Assembly (NCBI GenBank): GCA_015501055.1
Contig: JADNYV010000051.1
Location: 150,984 to 214,983, forward strand
From: Mucidula mucida
Taxonomy: Eukaryota; Basidiomycota; Agaricomycetes; Agaricales; Physalacriaceae
Direction: 5' to 3'
DNA length: 64,000 bases
Shown: positions 34,739-44,981 of the stretch, piece by piece
Layout of the letters: each line of letters begins with the position of its first letter
How positions within the stretch are numbered: the first letter of the stretch is position 1
Translations under genes and position numbers: made by a program
The notes under the pieces: generated by a model
What the model was told of the DNA's origin: nothing
What the model saw: only the letters and a program-made list of their open reading frames with translations
Databases searched by the model: none

Positions 34739-34750
34739 GGGCCCATAACC
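34739..34750 (-). other. Copia primer binding site, half-tRNA type
   Basis: On the minus strand GGTTATGGGCCC directly follows the 5' LTR end. It is complementary to GGGCCCAUAACC, the anticodon arm of initiator Met tRNA, not its 3' CCA end. Drosophila copia and yeast Ty5 are known to prime from such an internal iMet fragment. Confidence 0.75.
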
Positions 34751-35180
34751 TGTGAGAATCGGACGATAAAACGAGGGTGAATGCACTGATGAATTCATCT
34801 CGAGTATATCCTCTTTATACAACTTGACGAGCACCGTACTACGAAACTGGCAGTAGACACGAAGACCTGTAAACTAAATGACTGAGAATGCTAAGTAAGA
34901 CTGCTGGGAACCATTGGTAAGTGAATTGAACTACGGGATAAGAAACAAACGGAAAACATATGAAGTGGCGGATTCGCGAGTTGAGTCCAGATTTAGAATG
35001 TGGATCCCGGAATGAATCGGTGGATCCACAAGAGAAGACGCGTCACGTCGACGCGTTTGTGAGGACCGTCGGTCCGTCCGGCTTGAATGCCAACATCATT
35101 TATACACCTGGCCTAGCCTAGTCTTACGAACGCAAACACTTTCTTCCTTAAGTTCTTGCTGTGGTACCTGGTTGAGTCTT

Positions 35181-35709
35181 TGTTATGAATCGCCATATTT
35201 TCACATTTTCAATCTTATCATATCTTATTGGGGGGCTTGTCTTATCAACCAACGGACTGTTTCATCATCTGTTTCGTCACCGATCATACTCCTTTTCATT
35301 ACCGAAGCCGTACTCATGTCGGACACACGTCCAACACATGGATGACATCATACATGCTGATACCTCATGGACTCCCTATTGTATACACACCGCCGACACT
35401 TGTAGCACACATGGACGTTTCAGTATTATTACTTACATGCAGTTACCACTCGTATTTAATGGTTTCACGGACTAGTAGCATACAACACTGGGTCAAGGGC
35501 GTGGAGCATCCCTAGTGGAAACGTGTATGGACAAGGAGTCTCAAACACAGACTTACTAGTATATAAGCAGTAGTGTAGTATCATTGTACTTTAGTTCCGA
35601 TCTCGTTTATACACCTGGCCTAGCCTAGTCTTACGAACGCGAACACTTTCTCTCTTAGTTCTTGCTGTGGTACCTGGTTTAGTCACGTGGCTATAGTCAG
35701 TCGCTAACA
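35181..35709 (+). mobile_element. Solo LTR 2 inserted into solo LTR A
   Basis: 529 bp, TGTTATGAATCG...GTCGCTAACA, with target duplication GTCTT at 35176-35180 and 35710-35714. It has the same orientation as LTR A. It carries TAGTTCCGATCT at 35592-35603. Confidence 0.9.
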
Positions 35710-35741
35710 GTCTTGTGGCTTAGTCAGTTGCTAACAGTTTC

Positions 35742-36357
35742 GGGTGCTTCGTTGGACATAATGAATTGGGGTGATAGGATTGGAGAGTGAAAGGGTGAAA
35801 GTGGGGATATGGGAGATGCGGATTTTGATGAAACGGGTGAGGGAATAGAGGTTTGGATGAATAGGGAGGAGTCACCTAGATCTGAAATAGAATCCAGGAC
35901 TTGGTAGGGTGGGGAATGATGGTGTGTATTGTAAGGTAAGTAAAGTAGGTAGGTATTGTAACTGTCTACACTATTTTACCGACTACTGACTACGTATCTA
36001 CGGAGCCCAAGAGCTCGTCACAAGTTCGCAATTGCCCAGCCGACGTCCCTCTGGTGTGAGGTAAGCCGAAGTTTTCCTGGGAACGGGGATTGACCCGTAA
36101 ACAGCGCCCACTGAAGTGCAACTGCCAAAAGTTCGTTCTTGTGAGAGCGGCTACTTCCAGCACCCGAGGCAGTTATCTCTAACTGTTAGCCAGTGCTACT
36201 GGGACCAATACACATGTATGCAGACGTGTGCTGGAATTAGGAATCCGTTGATCTGTAAGCAGGAAAGGGGATGGGGAAATGTGCGATGATCAAACAGCGA
36301 AGTGCTGATCGCCGATCAGGGATGTATGGTAGGTGGTAGAAAGTAGTTCCGATCTTC
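35742..36357 (-). other. Chromovirus 1 leader with self-priming-type primer site
   Basis: Internal region between the 5' LTR and the gag remnant; no ORF of note. On the minus strand the bases after the LTR are GA then AGATCGGAACTA, the reverse complement of TAGTTCCGATCT (36343-36354 on plus). That 12-mer occurs in the LTR about 33 nt after TATATAAG, where transcription would begin. This is the arrangement used by the Tf1/sushi group. No tRNA-type TGG primer site is present. Confidence 0.65.
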
Positions 36358-36870
36358 TGTTAGCGACTGACTAAGCCACGAGACTCAACCAGGTACCACA
36401 GCAAGAACTAAGGAAGAAAACGTTCGCGTTCGTAAGACTAGGCTAGGCCAGGTGTATAAACGAGATTGGAACTAAAGTATAATGATACTACACTACTGCT
36501 TATATACTAGTAAGCCTGTGTTTGGGACTCCTTGTCCATACGTGTTTCCGCTAGGGATAACTCCACGCCCTTGACCCAGTGTTGTATGCTACTAGTCCGT
36601 GAAACCATTAAATACGAGTGATAACTGCATGTAAGTAATAATACTGAAACAACCATGTGTGCTACAAGTGTTGGTGGTGTGTATACAATGGGGAATCCAT
36701 GAGGTATCGGCATGTATGATGTCATCCATGTGTTAGGCGTGTGTCCGACAATGAACAGGAGTATAATCGGTGACGAAACAGATGATGAAACAGTCCGTTG
36801 GTTGATAAGACAAGGCCCCCAATAAGATATGATGTGAAAGTGTGAAAATATGGCAATTCATAACACATTG

Positions 36871-37760
36871 CGGCATAGCCACAGCACATCTTGCCTCTTA
36901 CCGTGATGGCGCCTCAACAACCAGCTGTCATCTGGCTCTCTACCTTCGTGTGTGCCCTCCTGGGCTTTTTTGCTTTCGTTTTCTTTGCTTGTTCAGCTAT
37001 GGATCTCTCTTCAAGGCTTCCAACAGTCGTAGATAACTCTTGGACGGCGAGGTTTCTGCTCCAACGCTAAACACACCACTGCGGGTCAGCCTCCAGGATG
37101 GCGCTGTGGTATCACCGGGGGATGAACTTGGGGCTGCAGCAGCTGGATGAGCCCCCGCGCTGCCTAGGTTGGAGCTGCCTCCTGAAGGTGCGGATTTCCT
37201 CCATTTTTCTTTTGTTTGTCTGGTGATGTACACACTCACCGCGTCGTCCAGTGACTTGTTCTCATCCCCATCACGCGCAAAGTACAGCAGCTTTTGAATG
37301 CGACAGTCTCATCCTCAGTGCCAGCAAACACCTCCCGCTCACCCAGTTCTTGGACAACGGCTGGTGTATATTTGATTCGAAGAAGAAGTGCACGCACAGC
37401 AATACGCGCTCCATGTATACGGCTGTGGCGGCTCGACTGACTCGCCCATTTCATGAATCATGTCCTCTCCCGCAGAAAACTGCCATCTTGTCCGGAATAT
37501 ATGGCAAATCACCATGGCTTTCACCAAACCCGTCATGGTTTCATGCCTGCTTAGAGCCTCGTCAACCTGTAGGTAGTCGAAGTACAACAAGAAACTGGAC
37601 GGCTTCGCGGAGACAGTGCAGCAGACCGAGCGACTTGAAGGGTATGATTGCCTTCGTAGCAAGCGGGATGCTACTAGGATGAGTGAGCGAGGTCGAGGTC
37701 GACGACGAGGAGAAGCGCCGTTGAAGACTTGAAGCCTGTACACAGTATAGCAATGTAAAT
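36871..37760 (-). pseudogene. Gene fragment F1 with conserved LLEALKRDP end, beside the chromovirus
   Basis: Terminal exon 36997-37181 (GGSSNLGSAG...SKSYLRLLEALKRDP-stop) is joined by a 58-nt GT-AG intron to an exon with LLYFARDGDENKSLDDA (ending 37240). The C terminus and about 120 bp of 3' flank are repeated at 51905-52035, where the frame reads SPQLLEAMRRDP-stop. Upstream frames (EPPQPYTWSAYCCACTSSS, VDEALSRHETMTGLVKAMV) look coding, but a frame change near 37300 lacks an intron. No known family recognised. The chromovirus inserted 130 bp downstream of its stop. Confidence 0.45.
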
Positions 37761-37785
37761 ACATAGTCATGCCTTCATGTATTGT

Positions 37786-38445
37786 TCACGGTACAATTCT
37801 GTGTTTTTAGATGGTGCCATCACGAAGACGAGCCTCAGAAAGTCGTATACCATGTACAATATCTGCAATATCTGCAATACCTACATTATAATCTACATTC
37901 CTAACGGACGGGGCGGGAACTTACACGCGAGTCAGGCAGTAACTACCTCGTCCTGAGATGGGCGGAACGCTTCTGTGGTACGATCATGAAGATGAGCGTT
38001 GAAAATTCGTATCGTATCTACAATATCTGCAATACCTACAGTACAATCTACAAACACTGGAGGACGGGGCGATATGCTTACATCATCACGTCGTGGGACT
38101 TTCCCGGCGATTTCTGTCAAGAGGTAGCCGATCCGTTATTCCGCAACACATCCCTGCTCGCGTGCTTCTCACGTTTCGATGACAAAGCATTTCGGCAGGT
38201 TGGTCGGACGGAGTGTTTGGACAAGGTGTATTTCGAAGCTACAACTTTTCTGTCTTCGCAAATAGTCTATAAAGTTATAATGTAGAGGTGAGTTAAATTC
38301 TCGCTACAGACGGCATGGACAACAGTGCCAGAATGCTTGCTTGCCTGCAACGCTTTGTCATCGAAACGTGGAAAGCACGCGAGACGCACCGAGCAGGGAT
38401 GTGTTGCGGAATAACGGATCGGCTACCTCTTGATTTCTGTGCCAG
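37786..38445. repeat. Dispersed repeat R2 with tandem and inverted parts
   Basis: 37800-37890 and 37960-38060 are two diverged tandem copies of R1a (GTCGTATACCATGTACAATA, TTCGTATCGTATCTACAATA). 38308-38434 matches R1b. 38107-38190 is an inverted copy of the same block, so TCAAGAGGTAGCCGATCCGT at 38117 pairs with ACGGATCGGCTACCTCTTGA at 38412. The two arms of roughly 85 bp, about 160 bp apart, could form a long hairpin. No transposase. Confidence 0.75.
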
Positions 38446-38567
38446 CGAGTCCAACTCCTGCCTTATTAGCATGGTCAGCTTTACCCCGTTGGTAGTATTG
38501 ACAGGCGCTTAGCGGGTATTATATAAATAAGTAGTGTGTCTTTCATCGTAATGGGGAGTGATGAATT

Positions 38568-40890
38568 TTACATGAGTCTGTTAACGGTTCTACGTTTACA
38601 AAAGATATATATCAAGACTTGTCGAGAGCTATTTTGGAGCAACGCGCTGTTCCTTGTCTTCATCCGAATGAGTACACGCCAGAGAGATTCAAGCAAAGGC
38701 GGACTAAATTCCGAGTCTATAAAGGATGAGCTGAATCTTACGCGCACCTTTTTTACAGCAAGGAGCAAGTCAACGTGGACATACCTGGACCAGGGGATGA
38801 ACCTTGCGTCACGGATGCTGTGTCTGAATAACCTCTGGATACTTGTTCGGCGTGCCCAGATGGCGGCAAAGGACCCTGAGGAGGGACATGGGCGGCATTA
38901 GAGGGGTGGACACTCCCTAAATCCGCGCTAATAGACGACTCGAGACTTGAAGACTCGGATCCCGCCCGGTTCACTGAGGGGGTTGTCCTTCCGCCGACTC
39001 ATCTGTCGCGGCGTCAATACGTTGTTACTCAATTAGTCATGAAAACTCACGGTAGGATGAGTGTCCTTGCTCTGGCGACGCAGCTCTTAATTGAGGAGCT
39101 GTAAGGTCCGACGAGCTTGAGGAAATACCCGATGTAACTCCATCTCGAGTATATTGAGCCACCTCGTCAGGAGAATGGCTGAACACTGGGAGTGATGGAA
39201 GCGCAGGAGGCAAGAATCTGAACTGTCTCGGCCAGAACGCTGCGGCAGTGGCACCTTTTTTAGCACACCCATTCCTGGGTACCGCGAAGACTTGTTCGTC
39301 GTGCTGGAGACAGGTCAGGACTTGGAACCTCAAAGTAGTGCGGCTTACCACCACTGCAGCTCGTAATCACCTCTAGCAGACTCGCTGGGTGTGAAGCAAC
39401 GATTAATACACTCAGTGGTCTCAAAATTCAAAACGGACTCACTCTCTGATGGGGGTGTAGTATGCATTCTGCTCGTACAACGGGGGCAGGGTTGAAGTCG
39501 TTGTGAGCCCCCAAGATTGCGTATAATTGGAAATACAGATGGATCAGAAAGGGCAATATTTAATAGACAAAAGCGAACTACTCAACTCGCCCTTCGGTGA
39601 ACGTTCGTCACAGCACCGTTGCATTGGTACAATCAAGACCGTTAGAAGCCTAGAAGCCGAAGTCGGTAACTCGTTTTCAGGTGGACTGGACGGGGACTGG
39701 TTTCAATTCACACGCCAACCAAAAGAATGAAGGCGAGTCACGACGAAGACAAATATAGAACTGTCACAGTTTGATATTATCCCACAGTGCGGGATTCTGC
39801 CATCCGAGTCATCTCACATAGCGTACGCGAGCTTCCATATCATAAAATAGATGCTCAATAAGCTTTTGCGCAGCCATTGTCTTTACGAAAAGGAAGATGC
39901 AGCTACTATAGAGGATTGAATGTTCGACAACAAGTCGAGTTCACGGCTGGCAGTTCATCGCAGATCTCCGGCCTCGTTCGCAGAAGCCTACACGTACCTT
40001 GTCATCAGCCATACAGTCACCTCTGCTTGATTCAAATTCCAGCATGTTGTAGGCACTCATCAAGTTCTCGAGATCTACACAGATCTCGCCTTCAATTAAG
40101 GGATTACTCATTCATCTTCTTATCGCCTGAGCAACGAGTCCCTTGCCCTCCGGCAATTTTAGACGTGGGTTCGCCATTCTTGGCCGGAGTACGGCGACAA
40201 TGACAGAATCGAGATCATTCTATTGTGTGAAAGTCGCCTAGTACATACATCCTCGGTATTTCCGTACGGCTTACAGTCAATTCTCATCGATCCAAGTAGC
40301 ACGCTCTAGAATGTATTCAGTGAGAGTATCTTCAAAGCGAACCACTAGAGAACGTACCTCTCGACTGTCCGATGAGTTGGAGAGACGAGTTGTCTTGATT
40401 CGAGCTGGGAGCCTGCGACTCGGAGGGTCCCGCTTTCAGAGTGTCCGCTAGAAGTAGAGTATCAGTAGGTGTCCCGTAAGTATTCATGGCGCACGCACAT
40501 GTCTGGTCACAGCATGTTTGTTGGGCTGTGCCCACTTTGACATCATTTTGAGGTAGTGCCGAGCAGGAGGCTGGCGTCCGGTCTGGAAGAGGCTCCCAAG
40601 TAAAAAGCGGCTTTCCGCCTGCTGTAAATTCAGAAAGAGCCAAAAAAGCGAGGCGATTGTTGACGTACCGGCCGACTTGCGACGAGGCTCTAAACCTTGT
40701 TCGAGTCTCCTCCTAAATTGTCAGAATGAGAGTGATGTTCAGAGAAAAAGATGGAGGCACGCTCACTTGCGATAGCTTTTTTGCTTGCACGCTTTTCTCC
40801 TTTCCTTTTTTCTGTGAAGATGTCAGCTATGCAATAGGAAAGGTAGGAATGGAGATGATACTGTTCTGGAGAGAGATTAAGTGCGCGCAT
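38568..40890 (-). pseudogene. LWK family member 3, multi-exon, structure unresolved
   Basis: Coding-like pieces on the minus strand: 40690-40890 (DIFTEKRKGEKRASKKAIAS); 40332-40643 (GGKPLFTWEPLPDRTPASCS); 39037-39280 (LPSLPVFSHSPDEVAQYTRDG followed by a Ser-rich run); 38790-38970 (SESSSLESSISADLGSVHPS); and the last exon 38568-38716 (PPLLESLWRVLIRMKTRNSAL). The SLPVFSHSPDEVAQYTRDG block matches SLPIFDHTPEEVARYTRAG of the gene at 49387, and the last exon matches both plus-strand members. I could not thread one frame through all exons, so it may be intact with unseen introns or decayed. Function unknown. Confidence 0.5.
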
Positions 40891-42805
40891 TGTGTTCCCT
40901 GGAATGGATCAGACGCGGGGGGAGTGGCTCTAGAAATTGACGCGCGATCAAGTAGGAATAGGCGGTACGCCGGGCTACCTTGAAATTTGCCAGAGAAGCG
41001 AGGGTGAGAAATGAAAAAGCGGCTGCTGTTATAACGACTCGCAGGATAGACAAACATGATATGCTTCTTATTCCGTTCATTGAGTCGGGAGCTTAACCTG
41101 AGATTTCGGACAGGTCCTAGCGAAAAAAACATCGCCTGATGAGAATGAGAATGTATAGTAAGAAGGTGACAATGATTGACGAGCAAAGAATGTCGTATTC
41201 GCGCCGTGGAAACAAGTCGCTCATCCGCCGTAGGCTGCGTATTCCACGCCGGGAACGACTTTCGAGAGGGTGGCTGTAAGTGACGAAACCCCGACAGGTA
41301 CACCGTACATCATCAAGTTGTGTCTTCCTCCCACACATGTATCACGACGGGCTACCGGCCATCGGAGTCGACTCATGCATTGTTTTCTCTTCCGACACAC
41401 GTCTTATTGTTGCTGAGATTCAGTGTGACGCGACTCGCATTGCTTGACTCGATTTCTAACTGTCCTTGGATCCCCAGGCCATTAAATGTTATCTGCCTTG
41501 CCTCTGAGTATCTTTGAACTCAGAAGAAACCACTTCGTACTTTGCCATTTCGGGATTTGTTCACGAGTCATGACTTGATGGCTCGCATTTGTGCGGCTCA
41601 ACAGCAGTTACCAGTTGTTTCTTCCTCCCACAAACGTCTTAGGTATTGGCGAGTCATGTTGTCTCAGTACATTGGACTTGGGGAAGAACATCAGTAGTAT
41701 ACAAGCCCCGGGACCCACATATCTTTGATGAGCTTACCTGAGATTTCGGACAGGTCCTAACGCAATGCTGCCTACCGAGGGTATGTGGATGAGAAGACGA
41801 AGCGCAATGTAGACTGACCTGCTAAATGTGGACGGTGTCTTGATACGCCTTCTGTTCGGGACTGTGAAATCATTGAACGTGTGATAATGATTTCGGCCTG
41901 GTGTTCATTGTTTCTGTCGCGTGTCTTGACGTGTTGCGCTTGACCCGCTGGTGCGGTAGCGTTCTCACTCATCCCACTTGGGTGGCGTCTTCTTAGGTCT
42001 ATGATATCCCATTGGGCGTCGGTCCGGAAAGATATTCGAAGGTATGGTCCTCAGGTAAGTCCAGTAGTAGATCTCGTGTTCAACGTTGAGGAAATATGAA
42101 AATTCTATACATGAGAGTGCACCACTCGAAGCTGTGGAGGCGAGAAGGGATGAGAGTAGGAGTATGCACACAATGAATGTGATTGACGGTAAATGTCCAT
42201 GTGGGGCATAAGTAGTAATAATCTCGCGATCCAGGCAAAGATCTAGAAGCTTGGAGTCGGGGAAACAGCACTGGACACGGTCTATAGCTCGAGACAATTG
42301 TGAAAGTGACCAAATACTCTGAAGAACAGTCGAAAGAAAAATGCTTCGGCACGGCAACTGTCAGAGCTAGTGGACGTTCATTTGATAGATTGTTCCGTGC
42401 TACGTGTCGCGGCGGTGGAGAGATCCGAATGTATGATGCCGATGCGACAGATGGCAATGAGAGTGTAAATCTGTTCGTGTACGAGGCTTCCCAACCACCG
42501 TCCACCCACGAACACCCCCAGCGCGCCTCAGCGTATTTTTGCAGCGTAAATTGGAAAGAACGGCAAAAGCCGAAGAATTTCGATCGGCGCCTGGTTTTGG
42601 CTGGCCCTTACGTTTTACCCTGCGCACAGTCTCCGTCCGCTCTTATCCCCACACCCTCCCCCCCCTACACCACCACCGACCTCCGTCGCTCGTTCTTGTG
42701 GCGCGGAAATACTGGAAACTGGACGACATATAGACCCGAGTTGTGCGAGCTCCTGGACGCGACCTGGTCAACGGAAGCTAATTGGACGACCTGGGATTTG
42801 AAGAG
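40891..42805. other. Long intergenic region
   Basis: No supported gene. AGCTTAACCTGAGATTTCGG (41091) and AGCTTACCTGAGATTTCGG (41731), both followed by ACAGGTCCTA, mark a short direct repeat about 640 bp apart. The last 300 bp (42500-42805), rich in CCCAC/CCCCC tracts, is the likely promoter of the LisH gene. Confidence 0.45.
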
Positions 42806-44981
42806 ATGGCGAGTGCGCCGCCGCCTTCGGAGCTATCGTGGGAGGGCGACAAGATGTGTGTTCAGTTGTCGAGGTCGTTATCAGTCTATTGACCGACTTT
42901 TAGGTTTAACATCTACATATACGACTATTGCTACAAACGCGGGTTTAAAAAGACGGCTCGGGAGCTGCTAACGGAGGCCGAGATACCCCCCGAGAGTCAG
43001 CCGCCGATTAACGCCAAACAGGGCCTGCTGTTCGAATGGTGGAGTGTGTTTTGGGTGCTGTTTACCGCAAAGGCGAATGGGACGGGGACGGAGGAGGCCA
43101 TGTTGTATACCAATGTGCGTCTTAAATGCCGTTGATGGCTGGTCAATCTGACTGTAATTTTCAGCACCAAAATGCCCAGGCTGCTCATCGGCAGGCGAAT
43201 CTCAGACCGGGTATCCCGCCAGCTCCGCCACCCCAGCAGCAACAACAACACCCGCCACACCCTCAACAACAACCCCATCAACATCCGGGACAACCGCACG
43301 CGATACCTCAAAGCCAGCTCCCCCGCCAAATCAGCCTATGTTACAAGGCCCACCTCGACCAGCAGTTAACGGCGCTGTCCGTCAGCCCCCATTTCAAAAC
43401 GGTAATCCGAATCCTGGAGCACCACCATTTGGGCAGCAACGACCAGGACCGCCCCAGGACAGCAGCCGCGGCCTGGTCCCCCCTTTCAAAGCCCGACGAT
43501 GCGTCCAACTATGCCGATGCCCCCTCCTGGTGCCAACATGGTAGCCTATAATCGGCCGCCTTCGAGAGCGGCGCCGATAGATCGTGAACTCGCCGGCGTC
43601 CCCGTCCATATACTAGCATCACTCAAGGCCGAGGTAGGCATGGACGGCAAAGATGTGGCGCAGATGTCTCCCGAGGAGAAGGTATGTCTTTTCTTAGGTT
43701 GAGATCTTTCGCTCACGAACAGTAGCAACGGCTGATGCAGCAGTATCGAGCGAGGGTAGGAAATATGGGAAACATGGGAAACGGTCCGCCAAGGCCGGGA
43801 ACGTCGCAGGCGCAGATGCCGCCGCACACCCCCACCATGAAGCCTGGCGCGATGACACCTAGGAACTCGATTGGCGGTCCCCCAGGCCCACCACGGCCAG
43901 GGAAGAGAGGCAGTACTAGTCCAGAGGAGCAGGTAATTTTTAAATTTACACTGTGATTATCTCTAACGTTATCGTAGCCGGACGCGCAGCGCACGGACTC
44001 GTCACCACCGAACAAACGGCAACGACGGACGCCTGAAGGTCAACCGCAGCAGATGTACCCGCCTTCAGGACAGATGTCCATGTCGCAGGGACCGCCGCCT
44101 GGAATGCAAGGTCCACCTGGGATGCAATCGCAAGGAATGCCCCAAGGCCCGCCTGGCATGCAACCCGGTCAGCCGATGCAACAGAACCCGATGCAGCCAG
44201 GTCAAGGTCCGATGCCAAACACCATGATGATGCGCATGCAGAATGGTCCTAATCCCGGTGGTTTCCCACCCAATATGAGCCCTGGGATGCAAGGCATGAT
44301 ACCTATGGCTGGGGTAAGTGCGTTCGCACCCTCCGGAGGCGTTTATTGACGTATTACTCATAGATGTCGAATATGCCAAACCGGGGTGATCCTCAGTCGC
44401 ACTACCGACAATCGCTTCATGCGATGCAGCGGGACCAGCAGCAACAGCAGCAGCAGCAACAACAACAACAGCAGCAGCAGCAGCAACCTCCACAGCAGCA
44501 GCAGCCTCCTCAGCAGGAGCAGCCGCAGTTTGGCGGTCCACCACCGTTTGGACGGCCTGGACCGGTACAGAAGATGATGCCGCCGCCATCTCCGGGTATG
44601 AAAGACGGGAATAAGGAGGGCGGCAAGGCAGACGGCAGTCCCAGCACGGCGCCTGCTACTCCCGGCGGTCCCAATGTCGGCAATCCTGGTGCTCCGTTGA
44701 GCGCGCCGCCTAGTCTAGGCGGCGGTCCTAATAATAACAACGGCAATCCGATGAACCCAAACTTGAATAATCCAATGTCTGCGCCGGGGAGCGCGAACCC
44801 AATGCTGGGTGGTATGGGCGTGGGCGATCCGTTTGGCGTGGGCGCTGGGATGGGCGTGGGTGATCTATTTGATGGATTTCCTGGGGAGGACGTGGGGTTT
44901 GGGGGCGATATTAATTTTGAGCGCGATTTCGGGCAGTGGTTTAATCACCCGGATGATGTTGTGAGTAGCGGGCTGGAGTGA
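42806..44981 (+). CDS. LisH-domain, Gln/Pro/Met-rich transcriptional regulator (Flo8/SSBP-like)
   Basis: Exons 42806-42855, 42904-43114, 43165-43681, 43726-43932, 43978-44313, 44364-44981; all introns are GT-AG, 44-50 nt. Residues about 17-85 form the LisH/LUFS-type N terminus: MFNIYIYDYCYKRGFKKTAR, ELLTEAEIPPE, GLLFEWWSVFWVLFTAKANG. The rest is low complexity with PPGMQGPPGMQ repeats, a 17-Gln run and the motif DRELAGVPVHILASLKAEVG. The C terminus is Gly/Asn/Met-rich. Known relatives (yeast Flo8, animal SSBP, plant LEUNIG) act as cofactors in DNA-bound complexes controlling filamentation and development. Exon 3 is one base over a multiple of three; the frame changes near 43290 and 43460 in a CAG/CCC-rich stretch. 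These may be sequencing indels, since flanking exons are clean. Confidence 0.82.
44436..44486 (+). repeat. CAG/CAA tract coding 17 Gln
   Basis: Interrupted (CAG/CAA)17 in the last exon of the LisH gene, followed by further QQQQ and QQ blocks. Gln tracts of this kind are usually length-variable between strains. Confidence 0.9.

Larger units (their letters stand above)
29540..35095 (-). mobile_element. Ty1/copia element, full length (5556 bp), decayed ORFs
   Basis: Two 345-bp LTRs (29540-29884 and 34751-35095), TGTGAGAATCGG...GCCAACA on the plus strand, differ at only 5 sites. The target duplication is TCGTT (29535-29539) / TCATT (35096-35100, one mutation). On the minus strand the polypurine tract TTGAGGGGGAG abuts the 3' LTR and the primer site GGTTATGGGCCC follows the 5' LTR. 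Gag, protease, integrase and RT are in copia order. Confidence 0.93.
29112..35736 (+). mobile_element. Solo LTR A of the chromovirus family, inverted, split by copia and by solo LTR 2
   Basis: Reads TGTTATGAATCG...TTGCTAACA on the plus strand, opposite to the host element's own LTRs. The 5-bp target duplication GTTTC lies at 29107-29111 and 35737-35741. LTR sequence is in 29112-29539, 35101-35180 and 35715-35736, together 530 bp, the expected LTR length. Since it has a target duplication and no internal region, it is a solo LTR left by LTR-LTR recombination, not part of chromovirus 1. Confidence 0.9.
23752..36865 (-). mobile_element. Ty3/gypsy chromovirus 1, full length but decayed, with nested insertions
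   Basis: LTRs read TGTTAGCGAC...ATTCATAACA on the plus strand: 3' LTR 23752-24279 (528 bp) and 5' LTR 36358-36865 (508 bp, about 18 bp deleted near 36750). Both are flanked by the 5-bp target duplication CATTG (23747-23751, 36866-36870). The polypurine tract AGGAGGGGGTGA (minus strand) abuts the 3' LTR. Coding order on the minus strand is gag, protease, RT, RNase H, integrase, chromodomain. The leader between gag and the 5' LTR was hit by a solo LTR at 29112. It lies in a repeat also found at 51.7-52.0 kb. Confidence 0.93.
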
